A stretch of 16,400 bases of DNA from a bacterium (GTDB taxonomy: Bacteria; Spirochaetota; Spirochaetia; Treponematales; Rectinemataceae), in NCBI GenBank assembly GCA_021813065.1, contig JAKALZ010000005.1, positions 1 through 16,400 of the forward strand, read 5' to 3'. The translations under genes were made by a program, and so were the position numbers. Position 1 is the stretch's first letter, and every line of letters begins with the position of its first letter. The notes under the pieces were generated by a model. That model ran no database searches, had not been told where the DNA came from, and saw nothing but the letters and a program-made list of their open reading frames with translations. Positions 7,242 to 14,443 of this stretch are shown here, in pieces.

Positions 7242-7270
7242 TTGGAATAACGGCGATCTTGAAATATACT
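7242..7270 (+). promoter_or_regulatory. Candidate lnt promoter
   Basis: Plus strand TTGGAA (7242-7247, 4 of 6) and TATACT (7265-7270, 5 of 6) are spaced by 17 bases. The predicted start near 7277 gives a leader of about 84 bases to the lnt ATG at 7361. It lies back to back with the coaD promoter in the 186-base divergent gap. Confidence 0.45.
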
Positions 7271-7360
7271 CCACATTATATGCGCGCTCAGCCGCTCGCC
7301 GCCATAGAATCCTCAACCACTCAAACACTCGCAACGAACGCACAGGAGGAGCGGCTTCCG

Positions 7361-8965
7361 ATGCGAATCGCCTGGACCCTGTTCGCGGTGATCCTATCCG
7401 CGCTCTCACAGCCCAATGAGATATTTCTCTATGGAAATTGGTTTCTTGGGCTTTTCTGTCTTGTTCCTCTCTACATCGCGCTCGTCAAAACTGAACGATT
7501 AGGTGAAGCGGGGTTGCTTGGCGCCATTTTCGGAGCCTTACACCACGCACTGACAAGCTACTGGCTCTTCTTCTACAAGGACTTCGCGTTTTGGACTCTA
7601 GGTTCGACAACAATCGCCTACGCGGTTGTGTACGCGGCGGCGATCACCTACGGATGGTTCATGCTGCGGCATGCGGGGCGAGCGAGACCGCTCGTGTTCG
7701 CGATCGCGTGGGCTGCGTTTGAGTTCGCGAAATCCACTGGTTTTTTAGGATACCCGTGGGGGCTTCTTCCTTATTCTTTCACCGCGATTCCCATTATGCT
7801 TCAGACCGCCGATATCTGGGGAATCTATGGCATTTCGACCTTTCTCGCATTGAGTTCCGCATCGCTCGGGGAAGTTGTGCTCAGTTTTGGAACAGGTGTG
7901 CGACGTAAGGGGTTCACAAGAACTCGCGGAGCGCGATGGGTAATGGCTTCTTCGGTGTTTGGAATCGCGCTGCTCGGATATGGAGCATGGATATTCCAGC
8001 ATCCTTTCCCTGTGCGCACAACTGTTCGGCTGCTCCTCTGTCAGCAAAACACTGATCCATGGGTCGCGGGTGAGATTCCCGCGCTCGCCTCGAATATCGC
8101 GCTCGCGCAAAAGGCGCTCGAACAGAATGAAAAGGCGAATCGCCCCAAACCTGATCTCATCGTGTTCAGTGAGATGAGTCTGCAACGCCCCTTTACGGAT
8201 TTTCGCGCATGGTTCGAAAAAAATCCGCCTTCGCTTCCATTTTCAACCTTCCTCCGCCAAGCGAACACTCCCGTACTCACCGGTCTGCCTGTCGTGACCA
8301 ATTGGACTACCTATGAGGCGTCCAACTCTGTGGGCCTTATTTATCCAAGCGGAAACATGGGACCCACTTACGCGAAAATGCACCCGGTACCTTTCGCGGA
8401 GGCCATCCCCTTCTGGGATATCCCGTGGTTCCGCGCCTTTGTCCAAAAAGTGATCGGCCTTGAGAGCGGTTGGGTCATGGGCACAAAACCGCTCGTATTC
8501 TCGCTCGACCTGGAGAATCGCGGCGCGGTATGCACTGATATCCATACTCTTCCGAGTCTCAAGTTTTCATCTCCTATCTGCTTTGAAGACGCGTTCGCTG
8601 AGCTCTGTCGAGAATTTTTCCTCCGTGGGGCCGATTTGCTCATCAATCTCACCAACGATTCGTGGTCGCGTACAAGGAGCGCGCAGGTGCAGCATTACGC
8701 CATCGCACGTATCAGAGCGATAGAGAGCCGAAGGACGCTTGTGCGATCGACCAACGCGGGCGTAACCTGTGTCGTAGGTGCCGATGGGAAAAACATTATG
8801 GAATTGCCGCAATTTGTTGCTGATTCAGCAATTGTAGATGTGCCTGTCTACAGCTCCAAGTTGCCCTTCTATGTGCGTTTCGGGGATTGGTTCGCATGGC
8901 TCTGCTCGGCCTTCATTGGAGTCATGTTCGCTTGGTCGATCTGGAAAGCACGAAGAGATATGTAA
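7361..8965 (+). CDS. lnt: Apolipoprotein N-acyltransferase
   Basis: Inner-membrane enzyme that adds the third acyl chain to the N-terminal cysteine of lipoproteins after Lgt and LspA. The 534-residue protein starts with several hydrophobic helices (about residues 3-215), then a nitrilase-fold domain. The full Glu-Lys-Cys triad is visible: E271 in FSEMS, K339 in YAKMHPVPFAE and C407 in PICFED. Family segments NLTNDSW and RSTNAGVT follow, and a last helix lies near residues 508-528. The 21 residues around 381-401, between the Lys and Cys regions, look longer than in E. coli. An ATG at 7280 and a TTG at 7259 are in frame upstream, but the ATG at 7361 has an AGGAGG site and begins just before the first helix. 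Confidence 0.95.
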   Translation: MRIAWTLFAVILSALSQPNEIFLYGNWFLGLFCLVPLYIALVKTERLGEAGLLGAIFGALHHALTSYWLFFYKDFAFWTLGSTTIAYAVVYAAAITYGWFMLRHAGRARPLVFAIAWAAFEFAKSTGFLGYPWGLLPYSFTAIPIMLQTADIWGIYGISTFLALSSASLGEVVLSFGTGVRRKGFTRTRGARWVMASSVFGIALLGYGAWIFQHPFPVRTTVRLLLCQQNTDPWVAGEIPALASNIALAQKALEQNEKANRPKPDLIVFSEMSLQRPFTDFRAWFEKNPPSLPFSTFLRQANTPVLTGLPVVTNWTTYEASNSVGLIYPSGNMGPTYAKMHPVPFAEAIPFWDIPWFRAFVQKVIGLESGWVMGTKPLVFSLDLENRGAVCTDIHTLPSLKFSSPICFEDAFAELCREFFLRGADLLINLTNDSWSRTRSAQVQHYAIARIRAIESRRTLVRSTNAGVTCVVGADGKNIMELPQFVADSAIVDVPVYSSKLPFYVRFGDWFAWLCSAFIGVMFAWSIWKARRDM

Positions 8966-8987
8966 TGATTTGAATGTCTTTTTCATT

Positions 8988-9018
8988 TATAGTATGTGAT
9001 AGAATTACAAATGGGGAG
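8988..9018 (+). promoter_or_regulatory. -10-like TATAGT and strong Shine-Dalgarno before the 9028 gene
   Basis: TATAGT (8988-8993) matches the -10 consensus at 5 of 6 positions, but no good -35 is present. GGGGAGG (9012-9018) lies 9 bases before a TTG codon at 9028. Together they suggest that the next gene starts at 9028 rather than at the in-frame ATG at 8974, and that it can be transcribed independently of lnt. Confidence 0.4.
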
Positions 9019-9027
9019 GACACTACC

Positions 9028-9435
9028 TTGAGCATCGCAAATTATATCAATGCGGAAAACCTCGAATCGCTCGAGGATGTATGCGATGTTGTACGATATC
9101 GTGAACATCCCGCGTTCGACGCGGTTCCGTTCACCGGATCGTTGAAAAAGCACCCTTACGATCAAGAAAAGTGCCTCATTCTTCTCCTGCAAGGCCAACG
9201 GCGAATGCCTTGGTTCAAGAAGGGAGAGATTCTTGAGATAAAAACGCGCGACGTGCAGGGCCTCGACGAGATGCCTTCGTCGATAGATTTAACCGGCACC
9301 GCGATAAGCATGTTTCGGATTTGGGTCAGGAGAGGGGCGATCGCGGTGCGCTTTGAACCTTTTGAAGTATCGGACGACGGCTATAAGCCATTCAATGCCG
9401 ACAGCATAAGTAGGCTCCTCTCTAAAAAGGATTGA
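9028..9435 (+). CDS. Unknown 135-residue cytosolic protein coupled to the radical SAM gene
   Basis: I do not recognise this protein. From the TTG at 9028 it is 135 residues with no signal peptide or membrane helix. The middle alternates charged and hydrophobic stretches, with ILLL near residue 54, EILEIKTRDV, and IWVRRGAIAVRFEPFEV near the end, suggesting a mainly beta fold. The TTG has a GGGGAGG site; an ATG at 8974 would add 18 residues but has no ribosome binding site and would cover the -10-like element. The TGA stop (9433-9435) is directly followed by the ATG of the radical SAM gene, so the two are translationally coupled. That suggests a shared task, which is unknown. Confidence 0.8.
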   Translation: MSIANYINAENLESLEDVCDVVRYREHPAFDAVPFTGSLKKHPYDQEKCLILLLQGQRRMPWFKKGEILEIKTRDVQGLDEMPSSIDLTGTAISMFRIWVRRGAIAVRFEPFEVSDDGYKPFNADSISRLLSKKD

Positions 9436-10293
9436 ATGGAACCTATCACAGCGAGGAGCCGATATTGGCGACACACACAGGATAACGCGATTCAGTGCGC
9501 ACTCTGTTCGCACGCGTGCACGCTCAGCGAAGGAGAGTTTGGACATTGCGGCGCAAGACGAAATAGTTCAGGTCAGATGGTCCTCCCTTTGTACGCGAAT
9601 ATCTCCTCCATCGCGATCGATCCTGTAGAGAAGAAACCATTGCGGCGTTTCATGCCGAATACATGGACCTACTCAGTTGGGTTTTGGCACTGCGATATGG
9701 ACTGTCCTTTCTGTCAAAACTGGGAGATAGCTCATCCGCGCCGCAAAGACGGCTCCAAAATTTACCCAGAAAGACTTATCTCTTTAGCGGTCGAATCGGG
9801 TTGCCCTTCGATCAGTTTCACATACTCAGAACCTACAATTCACATTGAGTATGTGGTTGAGGCGATGCGATTGGCGCGTCAACGGGGACTTGCGACGATT
9901 CTTGTCACCAATGGGAACCTGCTCACGGAGCCCGCGCAAGAAATCCTCGCGCTCACTGACGCGACTAATATCGACTATAAAGCGGCAGAAGCAGGGACAT
10001 ACCGTGAGGTGCTTGGAGGGAACGTACGCGTTGTACAAAATTTTATACGTATCGCCAGTACACTCTGCCATGTGGAAATCACTTCGCTCGCGGTTCCAGG
10101 AATATTGGACAATCCTCGACAAATGGATGAAATATCCCGATTCATTTCATCGGTCTCCGCAGATATACCGCTCCATATCACGCAGTATCACCCAGCTTGG
10201 CGCTACCACCGAGCTCCGCTCACCAAGGAGAGCTTGACCGCGATGAGAGAAGCAGCTCAGCGCAATCTCAAATTTGTCTACGCATATTTCTGA
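9436..10293 (+). CDS. AmrS-like (AmmeMemoRadiSam) radical SAM protein, C-terminally short
   Basis: The 285-residue protein resembles the radical SAM member of the AmmeMemoRadiSam group, related to pyruvate formate-lyase activating enzymes. The cluster motif is CDMDCPFC (C86, C90, C93), which would bind a 4Fe-4S cluster and SAM. An N-terminal cysteine group (C21, C24, C28, C38) and the segments TYSEPTI, NIDYKA, VEITSLAVPG and ITQYHPAWRY follow the family. The substrate is not established. It stops after KFVYAYF, where relatives usually continue with a GN-x-PG segment and a CxxC-type tail. No such tail is found downstream in other frames. The ATG abuts the previous stop and has AAGGA upstream. 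The Memo and AMMECR1 partners are not in this window. Confidence 0.88.
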   Translation: MEPITARSRYWRHTQDNAIQCALCSHACTLSEGEFGHCGARRNSSGQMVLPLYANISSIAIDPVEKKPLRRFMPNTWTYSVGFWHCDMDCPFCQNWEIAHPRRKDGSKIYPERLISLAVESGCPSISFTYSEPTIHIEYVVEAMRLARQRGLATILVTNGNLLTEPAQEILALTDATNIDYKAAEAGTYREVLGGNVRVVQNFIRIASTLCHVEITSLAVPGILDNPRQMDEISRFISSVSADIPLHITQYHPAWRYHRAPLTKESLTAMREAAQRNLKFVYAYF

Positions 10294-10304
10294 GCTTTTA
10301 CCTC

Positions 10305-10333
10305 TTGACAGATTTTTCATATTTCGGCATTGT
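10305..10333 (+). promoter_or_regulatory. Candidate promoter of the His-Arg-Lys tRNA group
   Basis: A perfect TTGACA (10305-10310) is followed 17 bases later by CATTGT (10328-10333), a weak -10 that keeps only the A at position 2, T at 3 and T at 6. The predicted start is near 10340, 12 bases before tRNA-His. The -35 is clear; the -10 is doubtful. Confidence 0.45.
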
Positions 10334-10351
10334 AAGCATCACCGATTGCAC

Positions 10352-10425
10352 GGTGGGTGTAGCTCAGGTGGTAGAGTGCCAGACTGTGGATCTGGTTGTC
10401 GTGGGTTCGATCCCCATCACCCACC
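10352..10425 (+). tRNA. tRNA-His (GTG)
   Basis: A cloverleaf can be drawn. The acceptor stem GTGGGTG/CACCCAC is perfect (10353-10359 with 10418-10424). The extra G at 10352 pairs with discriminator C at 10425, the hallmark of tRNA-His. The anticodon stem is CCAGA/TCTGG with loop CTGTGGA, anticodon GTG, and the T loop is TTCGATC. No CCA is encoded. Confidence 0.97.
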
Positions 10426-10470
10426 CGAGCCCGATACCGCACAATTCCGGTTTCGGGTATGAACCCAGAG

Positions 10471-10544
10471 GCGTTCGTAGCTCAGCTGGATAGAGCGACG
10501 GACTTCGAATCCGTAGGCCGCAGGTTCGAGTCCTGCCGGACGCA
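10471..10544 (+). tRNA. tRNA-Arg (TCG)
   Basis: Acceptor stem GCGTTCG with CGGACGC (one T-G wobble) and discriminator A. Anticodon stem ACGGA/TCCGT with loop CTTCGAA gives anticodon TCG, reading CGA. The T loop is TTCGAGT. No CCA is encoded; GTT follows. The 45 bases between it and tRNA-His can form a 9-bp hairpin with one mismatch, probably a processing spacer. Confidence 0.96.
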
Positions 10545-10559
10545 GTTGGTAAAAAACGT

Positions 10560-10632
10560 GGGCCGCTAGCTCAGCTGGCAGAGCAGCAGACTCTTAATCT
10601 GCGGGTCGAAGGTTCGAAACCTTCGCGGCTCA
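10560..10632 (+). tRNA. tRNA-Lys (CTT)
   Basis: Acceptor stem GGGCCGC with GCGGCTC (one G-T wobble), discriminator A. Anticodon stem GCAGA/TCTGC with loop CTCTTAA gives anticodon CTT. The T loop is TTCGAAA. No CCA is encoded. It is the third tRNA of the His-Arg-Lys group, and no terminator follows. Confidence 0.97.
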
Positions 10633-10662
10633 TACTCGTTTAAGGCCTGATTTAGGCGGGTC

Positions 10663-10691
10663 TTGACGAAAAGGCGCTGTTTCGCTAGTAT
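10663..10691 (+). promoter_or_regulatory. Promoter of the Leu-Gly tRNA group
   Basis: TTGACG (10663-10668, 5 of 6 consensus) and TAGTAT (10686-10691, 4 of 6) are spaced by exactly 17 bases. The predicted start near 10698 lies about 14 bases before tRNA-Leu. This makes the Leu-Gly pair an independent transcription unit that ends at the terminator at 10953-10989. Confidence 0.65.
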
Positions 10692-10695
10692 GCGC

Positions 10696-10716
10696 CTCGC
10701 AATAACAAATTGCGAG
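10696..10716 (+). repeat. Inverted repeat joining the tRNA-Leu leader to its acceptor strand
   Basis: CTCGCAAT (10696-10703) and ATTGCGAG (10709-10716) are perfect inverted repeats around a 5-base AACAA loop. The second arm includes the first five bases of tRNA-Leu. In the primary transcript, which should begin near this point, the leader could pair with the acceptor strand before the tRNA folds. Confidence 0.55.
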
Positions 10717-10792
10717 AGTGGTGGAACGGCAGACACGCCAGACTTAGGATCTGGTGCCTTTCGGCGTAAGGGTTCAAGTCCCTTCTCTCGCA
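10712..10792 (+). tRNA. tRNA-Leu (TAG)
   Basis: Acceptor stem GCGAGAG/CTCTCGC is perfect, with discriminator A. Anticodon stem CCAGA/TCTGG with loop CTTAGGA gives anticodon TAG. A long variable arm (around GCCTTTCGGC) is present, as required for tRNA-Leu. The T loop is TTCAAGT. Length is 81 bases and no CCA is encoded. Confidence 0.96.
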
Positions 10793-10872
10793 GGTTTTCC
10801 GCGGCAATGCGGCGATCAGGATACTGAGTGCTGAAAGGAACATCTGCTGCTTCTTGAGCAGCTACTATGAAT

Positions 10873-10944
10873 GCGGGAATAGCTCAGTGGTAGAGCGCCA
10901 CCTTGCCAAGGTGGATGTCGCGGGTCCGACTCCCGTTTCCCGCT
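10873..10944 (+). tRNA. tRNA-Gly (GCC) with an atypical T loop
   Basis: Acceptor stem GCGGGAA/TTCCCGC is perfect, with discriminator T, normal for bacterial tRNA-Gly. Anticodon stem CCACC/GGTGG with loop TTGCCAA gives anticodon GCC. The T stem is GCGGG/CCCGT, but the loop reads TCCGACT: position 55, nearly always T (pseudouridine in the RNA), is C. No CCA is encoded. It lies 80 bases after tRNA-Leu, and a 6-bp hairpin (10846-10862) precedes it in the spacer. Confidence 0.94.
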
Positions 10945-10952
10945 CTTACAGC

Positions 10953-10989
10953 AGGCGATTCGGAACGTGACCGAATCGCCTCTTTTTTT
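10953..10989 (+). terminator. Intrinsic terminator after the tRNA cluster
   Basis: A perfect 11-bp stem (10953-10963 with 10971-10981, 7-base loop) is followed by CTTTTTTT. It ends the Leu-Gly tRNA transcript and separates it from tig, which starts 67 bases on. It is the clearest intrinsic terminator in the window. Confidence 0.93.
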
Positions 10990-11055
10990 GCGTTATGACT
11001 CGCAGTATTGCGGGTTTTCATCTTCTACTCATTGAAAGTAAAGGCAGAGGAACCC

Positions 11056-12411
11056 ATGGAAATCACAGAAAAAAAATTTGAGACGCTCGAGCATTCAAAA
11101 GTACGCATGACCCTCACCGTGCCCGCGCGCGATGTGCGAAGCGAGTATGACGCGATGATGGTTGAGTACGTAAAAGAAGCCCGCATCGATGGTTTTAGAA
11201 AGGGCCACGTACCCGTATCGGTGCTTGAACGCAAATTCGGAGAGAGCCTCAAGGCTGAGTCGATGGGTCGAGTTATCGAGAAAGCTGTGGAAGAGGGCCT
11301 CAAAGCGTCTGAACGACAGCCCCTCACCTATGAGCCGCCAGCCCTCGACGGAGAACCCGCCTTTGAACTCGATAAGGATTTTACCTTCACCGTGACCTTC
11401 GACGCCTACCCCAGCTTTGAGCTTCCATCGCCTGAGGGTGTCGAAATCGAAGTTCCTACGATCTCCGTCAGCGAGGAGGACATAGCCCGTGAACTTCAAG
11501 ATATTCGCCAGCGCAACGCCATTGTTGTTGAGAAAGATGGCCCTGCCCAGGACGGCGATATAGTAACGGCGAACTTCGTTGAAATCGCCGAAGATGGCAG
11601 CGAGGTCGCGGGCAGCGCGCGTCAGGATTTTTCCTTCGAACTCGGCAAAAACCTCAATCTGTACAAATTTGACGACGAAGTCGCCTCCATGAAGGCTGGA
11701 GATGAAAAAGTCATCTCGAAAACCTTCCCTGCCGACTACGAGTATGCCGAGTATGCCGGCAAATCAGTGCAGGTGAAAGTGACAGTCACCAAGGTAAAGA
11801 AGCAAGACCTGCCCGAACTCGACGATGAGCTTGCTCAAGATGTATCCGAAAAGTACAAAACGCTCGACGATCTGAAGGCGGCAGTCAAGAATCAGCTAAC
11901 CGAAGCTCTGGAGACCAAGCTCAGGCGCACGAGAGAGAACGCGCTCATGGATGAGCTCCTCAAGCGAACGACGGTTTCGATACCGCAGTCGATGCTCGCA
12001 GCGGAACTCGCGATGCGCTGGGAATCCCTAAAGCAGCAGATGGGCGTCGACAGCGATGAGCGTCTCCAGATGTTCCTGACGATTTCTGGAAAAACGCGCG
12101 AACAACTCTTCAAGGACTGGGCCCCACTCGCTGAGAAGGCACTTTCGAGCAGGATTCTGCTTGAAAAGTTAATTGAGGCTGGCTCCTACACGTCCTCCGA
12201 CGAGGAAGTTGAAGCGGAAATCGCCAAAGAAGCGACTCATACCACGATGAGCCCCGCAGAAATCAAGGCCGAGTACGAGAAACACGGAACCATCGAGTAC
12301 CTTAAAGACGACATCAAAGCGCGAAAATTCTTCAACGCGGCGCTCGCGACCGCGAAGGTAAAGGAAGCCGCCACGATCTCCTATTTGGACTTCATGAAGG
12401 AAAATGAGTAA
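11056..12411 (+). CDS. tig: Trigger factor
   Basis: Ribosome-associated chaperone and peptidyl-prolyl isomerase that meets nascent chains at the exit tunnel. The protein is 451 residues. The N-terminal ribosome-binding signature GFRKGHVP is at 46-53. An FKBP-like isomerase domain follows (about 155-240, starting near QDGDIVTANF), then the helical substrate-binding C-terminal domain, rich in Lys and Glu. An in-frame TTG at 11008 lies upstream, but the ATG at 11056 has GAGG at good spacing and the family N-terminus MEITEKK. It is followed by clpP and clpX in the order tig-clpP-clpX common in bacteria. No convincing promoter was found in the 66 bases between the terminator and the ATG. Confidence 0.97.
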   Translation: MEITEKKFETLEHSKVRMTLTVPARDVRSEYDAMMVEYVKEARIDGFRKGHVPVSVLERKFGESLKAESMGRVIEKAVEEGLKASERQPLTYEPPALDGEPAFELDKDFTFTVTFDAYPSFELPSPEGVEIEVPTISVSEEDIARELQDIRQRNAIVVEKDGPAQDGDIVTANFVEIAEDGSEVAGSARQDFSFELGKNLNLYKFDDEVASMKAGDEKVISKTFPADYEYAEYAGKSVQVKVTVTKVKKQDLPELDDELAQDVSEKYKTLDDLKAAVKNQLTEALETKLRRTRENALMDELLKRTTVSIPQSMLAAELAMRWESLKQQMGVDSDERLQMFLTISGKTREQLFKDWAPLAEKALSSRILLEKLIEAGSYTSSDEEVEAEIAKEATHTTMSPAEIKAEYEKHGTIEYLKDDIKARKFFNAALATAKVKEAATISYLDFMKENE

Positions 12412-12492
12412 ATTCAAAGCGCGGCGCTCGCGACCTTCATGCGATTGATTGTCAAGAGCCCGCGCAATCACCATGATCCGAAGGAAGACCAG

Positions 12493-13104
12493 ATGACCGA
12501 ACATATGAGCAACCTCGTTCCTATCGTCATTGAACAGACAGGAATTGGAGAACGATCCTACGATATCTACTCACGGTTGCTGAAGGATAGAATCGTATTC
12601 ATCGATGGTGAGATCAACGATCTCACCGCGGACCTCGTAATCGCCCAGCTCCTCTTTCTAGAATCGCAAGATCCCTCGCGCGATATTTCCATATATATCA
12701 ACAGTCCTGGAGGCATGGTTACCGCTGGACTCGCGATCTACGACACCATTCAGTACATCAAGCCGGAAATCCAGACGATTTGCATCGGCCAAGCCTCGAG
12801 CATGGCTGCCCTTCTCCTCGCATGCGGAAGCCATGGAAAGCGATCCGCCCTCCCCTCGTCGAGAATTTTGATCCATCAGCCATGGGGCGGCGTGTCTGGT
12901 CAGGCGAGCGATATTAGTCTGCAGGCAAGAGAAATTATTCGCCTCAAGAAGCTGACAATCGATTACTTTGCGCAGCACTCCGGCCAGGCACTCGAAAAAG
13001 TGGCTCAAGATATGGAGCGCGATTTTTATATGAGCGCTCACGAAGCGCTTGAGTATGGCATTGTCGATACGATTATGGAGCCTCGCAAGCATGGCCAAAA
13101 ATAA
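12493..13104 (+). CDS. clpP: ATP-dependent Clp protease proteolytic subunit
   Basis: Serine peptidase that assembles into a 14-subunit barrel and degrades unfolded proteins fed in by ClpX. The protein is 203 residues, with the complete Ser-His-Asp triad: Ser103 in GQASSMAA, His128 in ILIHQP and Asp177 in ERD. The N-terminal segment [10 protein letters not shown] is typical. An ATG at 12439 is in frame but has no ribosome binding site and would add an unrelated tail; the ATG at 12493 follows GGAAG. Part of the 81-base gap after tig is a rearranged copy of tig sequence. The 3' end overlaps clpX by 14 bases, which implies coupled translation. Confidence 0.97.
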   Translation: MTEHMSNLVPIVIEQTGIGERSYDIYSRLLKDRIVFIDGEINDLTADLVIAQLLFLESQDPSRDISIYINSPGGMVTAGLAIYDTIQYIKPEIQTICIGQASSMAALLLACGSHGKRSALPSSRILIHQPWGGVSGQASDISLQAREIIRLKKLTIDYFAQHSGQALEKVAQDMERDFYMSAHEALEYGIVDTIMEPRKHGQK

Positions 13105-14344
13105 ACACGTTGACTTAGAGCAAGAGAGCTTCTGTTCATTTTGCGGCAAAAGCTCCGCGTACGTGCGCAAAATGATCGCTGGCCCAGGAGTCAACATCTG
13201 CGATGACTGCGTAAAGATATGCGCGCAGATTCTCGATGAAGAGGAGCAGAAGGTCACCTCGGAATTCTTGACCGAAGTTCCAAAACCCAAAGAGATCAAA
13301 GAATTTCTCGATGGATATGTAGTCGGCCAGGAATATGCGAAACGTGTACTTTCTGTAGCAGTGTACAATCATTACAAACGCCTTGTCCACAAAGTATCAG
13401 CCGCGTCGCCAGATGTGGAAATTGAAAAATCGAATGTGCTCCTCATCGGGCCGACAGGCTCTGGCAAGACCCTGCTTGCGCGGACACTGGCGAGGAAGCT
13501 CAAGGTCCCTTTTGCGATGGCGGATGCCACAACGCTCACCGAAGCAGGCTACGTCGGCGAGGATGTCGAGAATATCCTCCTTAAACTGATCCAGAACGCG
13601 GGCGGAAATATTCAGGCGGCCGAACGCGGTATCGTCTACATCGATGAGATTGACAAAATTTCGCGCAAGAGCGAAAACCCATCAATCACGCGCGATGTGT
13701 CAGGAGAAGGTGTCCAGCAAGCGCTTCTCAAGATCATCGAGGGCACGATCGCGAACGTACCTCCTCAAGGCGGACGCAAACACCCCAATCAGGAGTATCT
13801 GCGCATCGACACCACGAACATCCTGTTTATCTGTGGCGGTGCCTTTGTCGGCCTCGACAAAATCATAGAATCGAGAGTCTCCGCCCACCCCATGGGTTTT
13901 GGTGCCGATATAAAGTCGAAACACGAAAAGAATCTCAGCCAGCTCTTCTCCGAGCTGCAACCGGATGATCTCATTAAATTTGGGCTTATACCAGAATTTG
14001 TCGGACGCCTTCCAATAAAAGTCGCGCTCGAAGAACTTACCAAGGAAGACCTCAAGAGAATTATTCTCGAACCAAGAAATGCCCTTTTGAAACAGTACAA
14101 AGCATCTATGAAACTCGACAATGTCGATCTCGACTTCAACGCCGAAGCAGTCGACGCGATTGCCGAGAAAGCGATCGCTCAGAAAACCGGCGCGCGCGGA
14201 TTGCGCGCGATTGTGGAAAAAATTATGATCGATCTTATGTATTCACTACCAAGCGATACGAATGTAAAAAAAGTTGTGCTGACTCGAGACGCGGTTGACG
14301 GAAAAGGTAGCTGCATCATCGAATATCGGCAAAAAACAGCATAA
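13091..14344 (+). CDS. clpX: ATP-dependent Clp protease ATP-binding subunit
   Basis: AAA+ unfoldase that recognises substrates and threads them into ClpP. The protein is 417 residues. An N-terminal zinc-binding domain has C15, C18, C37 and C40. Walker A GPTGSGKT is at 120-127, the pore loop GYVG at 153-156, Walker B VYIDEID at 182-188, RDVSGEG at 201-207, and the RKH substrate loop at 229-231. Sensor-2 GARG is at 367-370. The ClpP-docking loop reads MGF (268-270) where the classical form is IGF or LGF. The ATG at 13091 lies inside the end of clpP and is preceded by GGAG; an in-frame upstream start at 13049 has less support. No terminator follows; the TPP aptamer starts 8 bases after the stop. 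Confidence 0.97.
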   Translation: MAKNKHVDLEQESFCSFCGKSSAYVRKMIAGPGVNICDDCVKICAQILDEEEQKVTSEFLTEVPKPKEIKEFLDGYVVGQEYAKRVLSVAVYNHYKRLVHKVSAASPDVEIEKSNVLLIGPTGSGKTLLARTLARKLKVPFAMADATTLTEAGYVGEDVENILLKLIQNAGGNIQAAERGIVYIDEIDKISRKSENPSITRDVSGEGVQQALLKIIEGTIANVPPQGGRKHPNQEYLRIDTTNILFICGGAFVGLDKIIESRVSAHPMGFGADIKSKHEKNLSQLFSELQPDDLIKFGLIPEFVGRLPIKVALEELTKEDLKRIILEPRNALLKQYKASMKLDNVDLDFNAEAVDAIAEKAIAQKTGARGLRAIVEKIMIDLMYSLPSDTNVKKVVLTRDAVDGKGSCIIEYRQKTA

Positions 14345-14349
14345 GCGCA

Positions 14350-14443
14350 GAAATCAATGGGGTGGCTGCTCTTCTCCGTTGGAGCGAACGGCCTGAGAAA
14401 ATACCCATAGAACCTGATCCGGGTAATACCGGCGGAGGGAACG
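14350..14443 (+). promoter_or_regulatory. TPP riboswitch (THI element) controlling thiB
   Basis: All signature blocks are in order: GGGGTG (14359-14364), CTGAGA (14393-14398), ATACCC (14401-14406), ACCTGATC (14412-14419), GGGTAATACC (14421-14430) and GCGGAGGGA (14432-14440). The bound ligand would be TPP, made by the kinase at 3233-3883. The 3' block contains the GGAGG that serves as the thiB ribosome binding site, and ATCA (14353-14356) can pair with TGAT inside the ATGATG start (14445-14448). This points to direct translational shut-off by TPP binding. No intrinsic terminator lies between the aptamer and thiB. Control of a thiBPQ-type operon by a TPP riboswitch has been reported in the spirochaete Treponema denticola. 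Confidence 0.95.

Noticed and set aside
8974..9027. ATG at 8974 as the start of the unknown protein
   Set aside because: It has no ribosome binding site, and its extra 18 codons cover a -10-like element and the GGGGAGG site belonging to the TTG at 9028. It remains possible.
10294..10351. Frameshifted remainder of the radical SAM C-terminus
   Set aside because: Translations of all three plus frames after 10293 lack the expected GN-x-PG and CxxC features, and a tRNA promoter -35 already lies at 10305.
10429..10466. Hairpin between tRNA-His and tRNA-Arg as a terminator
   Set aside because: The stem has a mismatch and no T-run, and tRNA-Arg has no visible promoter of its own, so read-through is needed.
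11095..11499. Antisense frame within tig
   Set aside because: It mirrors tig codons, with no ribosome binding site or motif that would support a gene.
12658..13368. Open frame of about 236 codons antisense to clpP and clpX
   Set aside because: Both genes on the other strand have complete catalytic motifs. The antisense translation has no recognisable domain.
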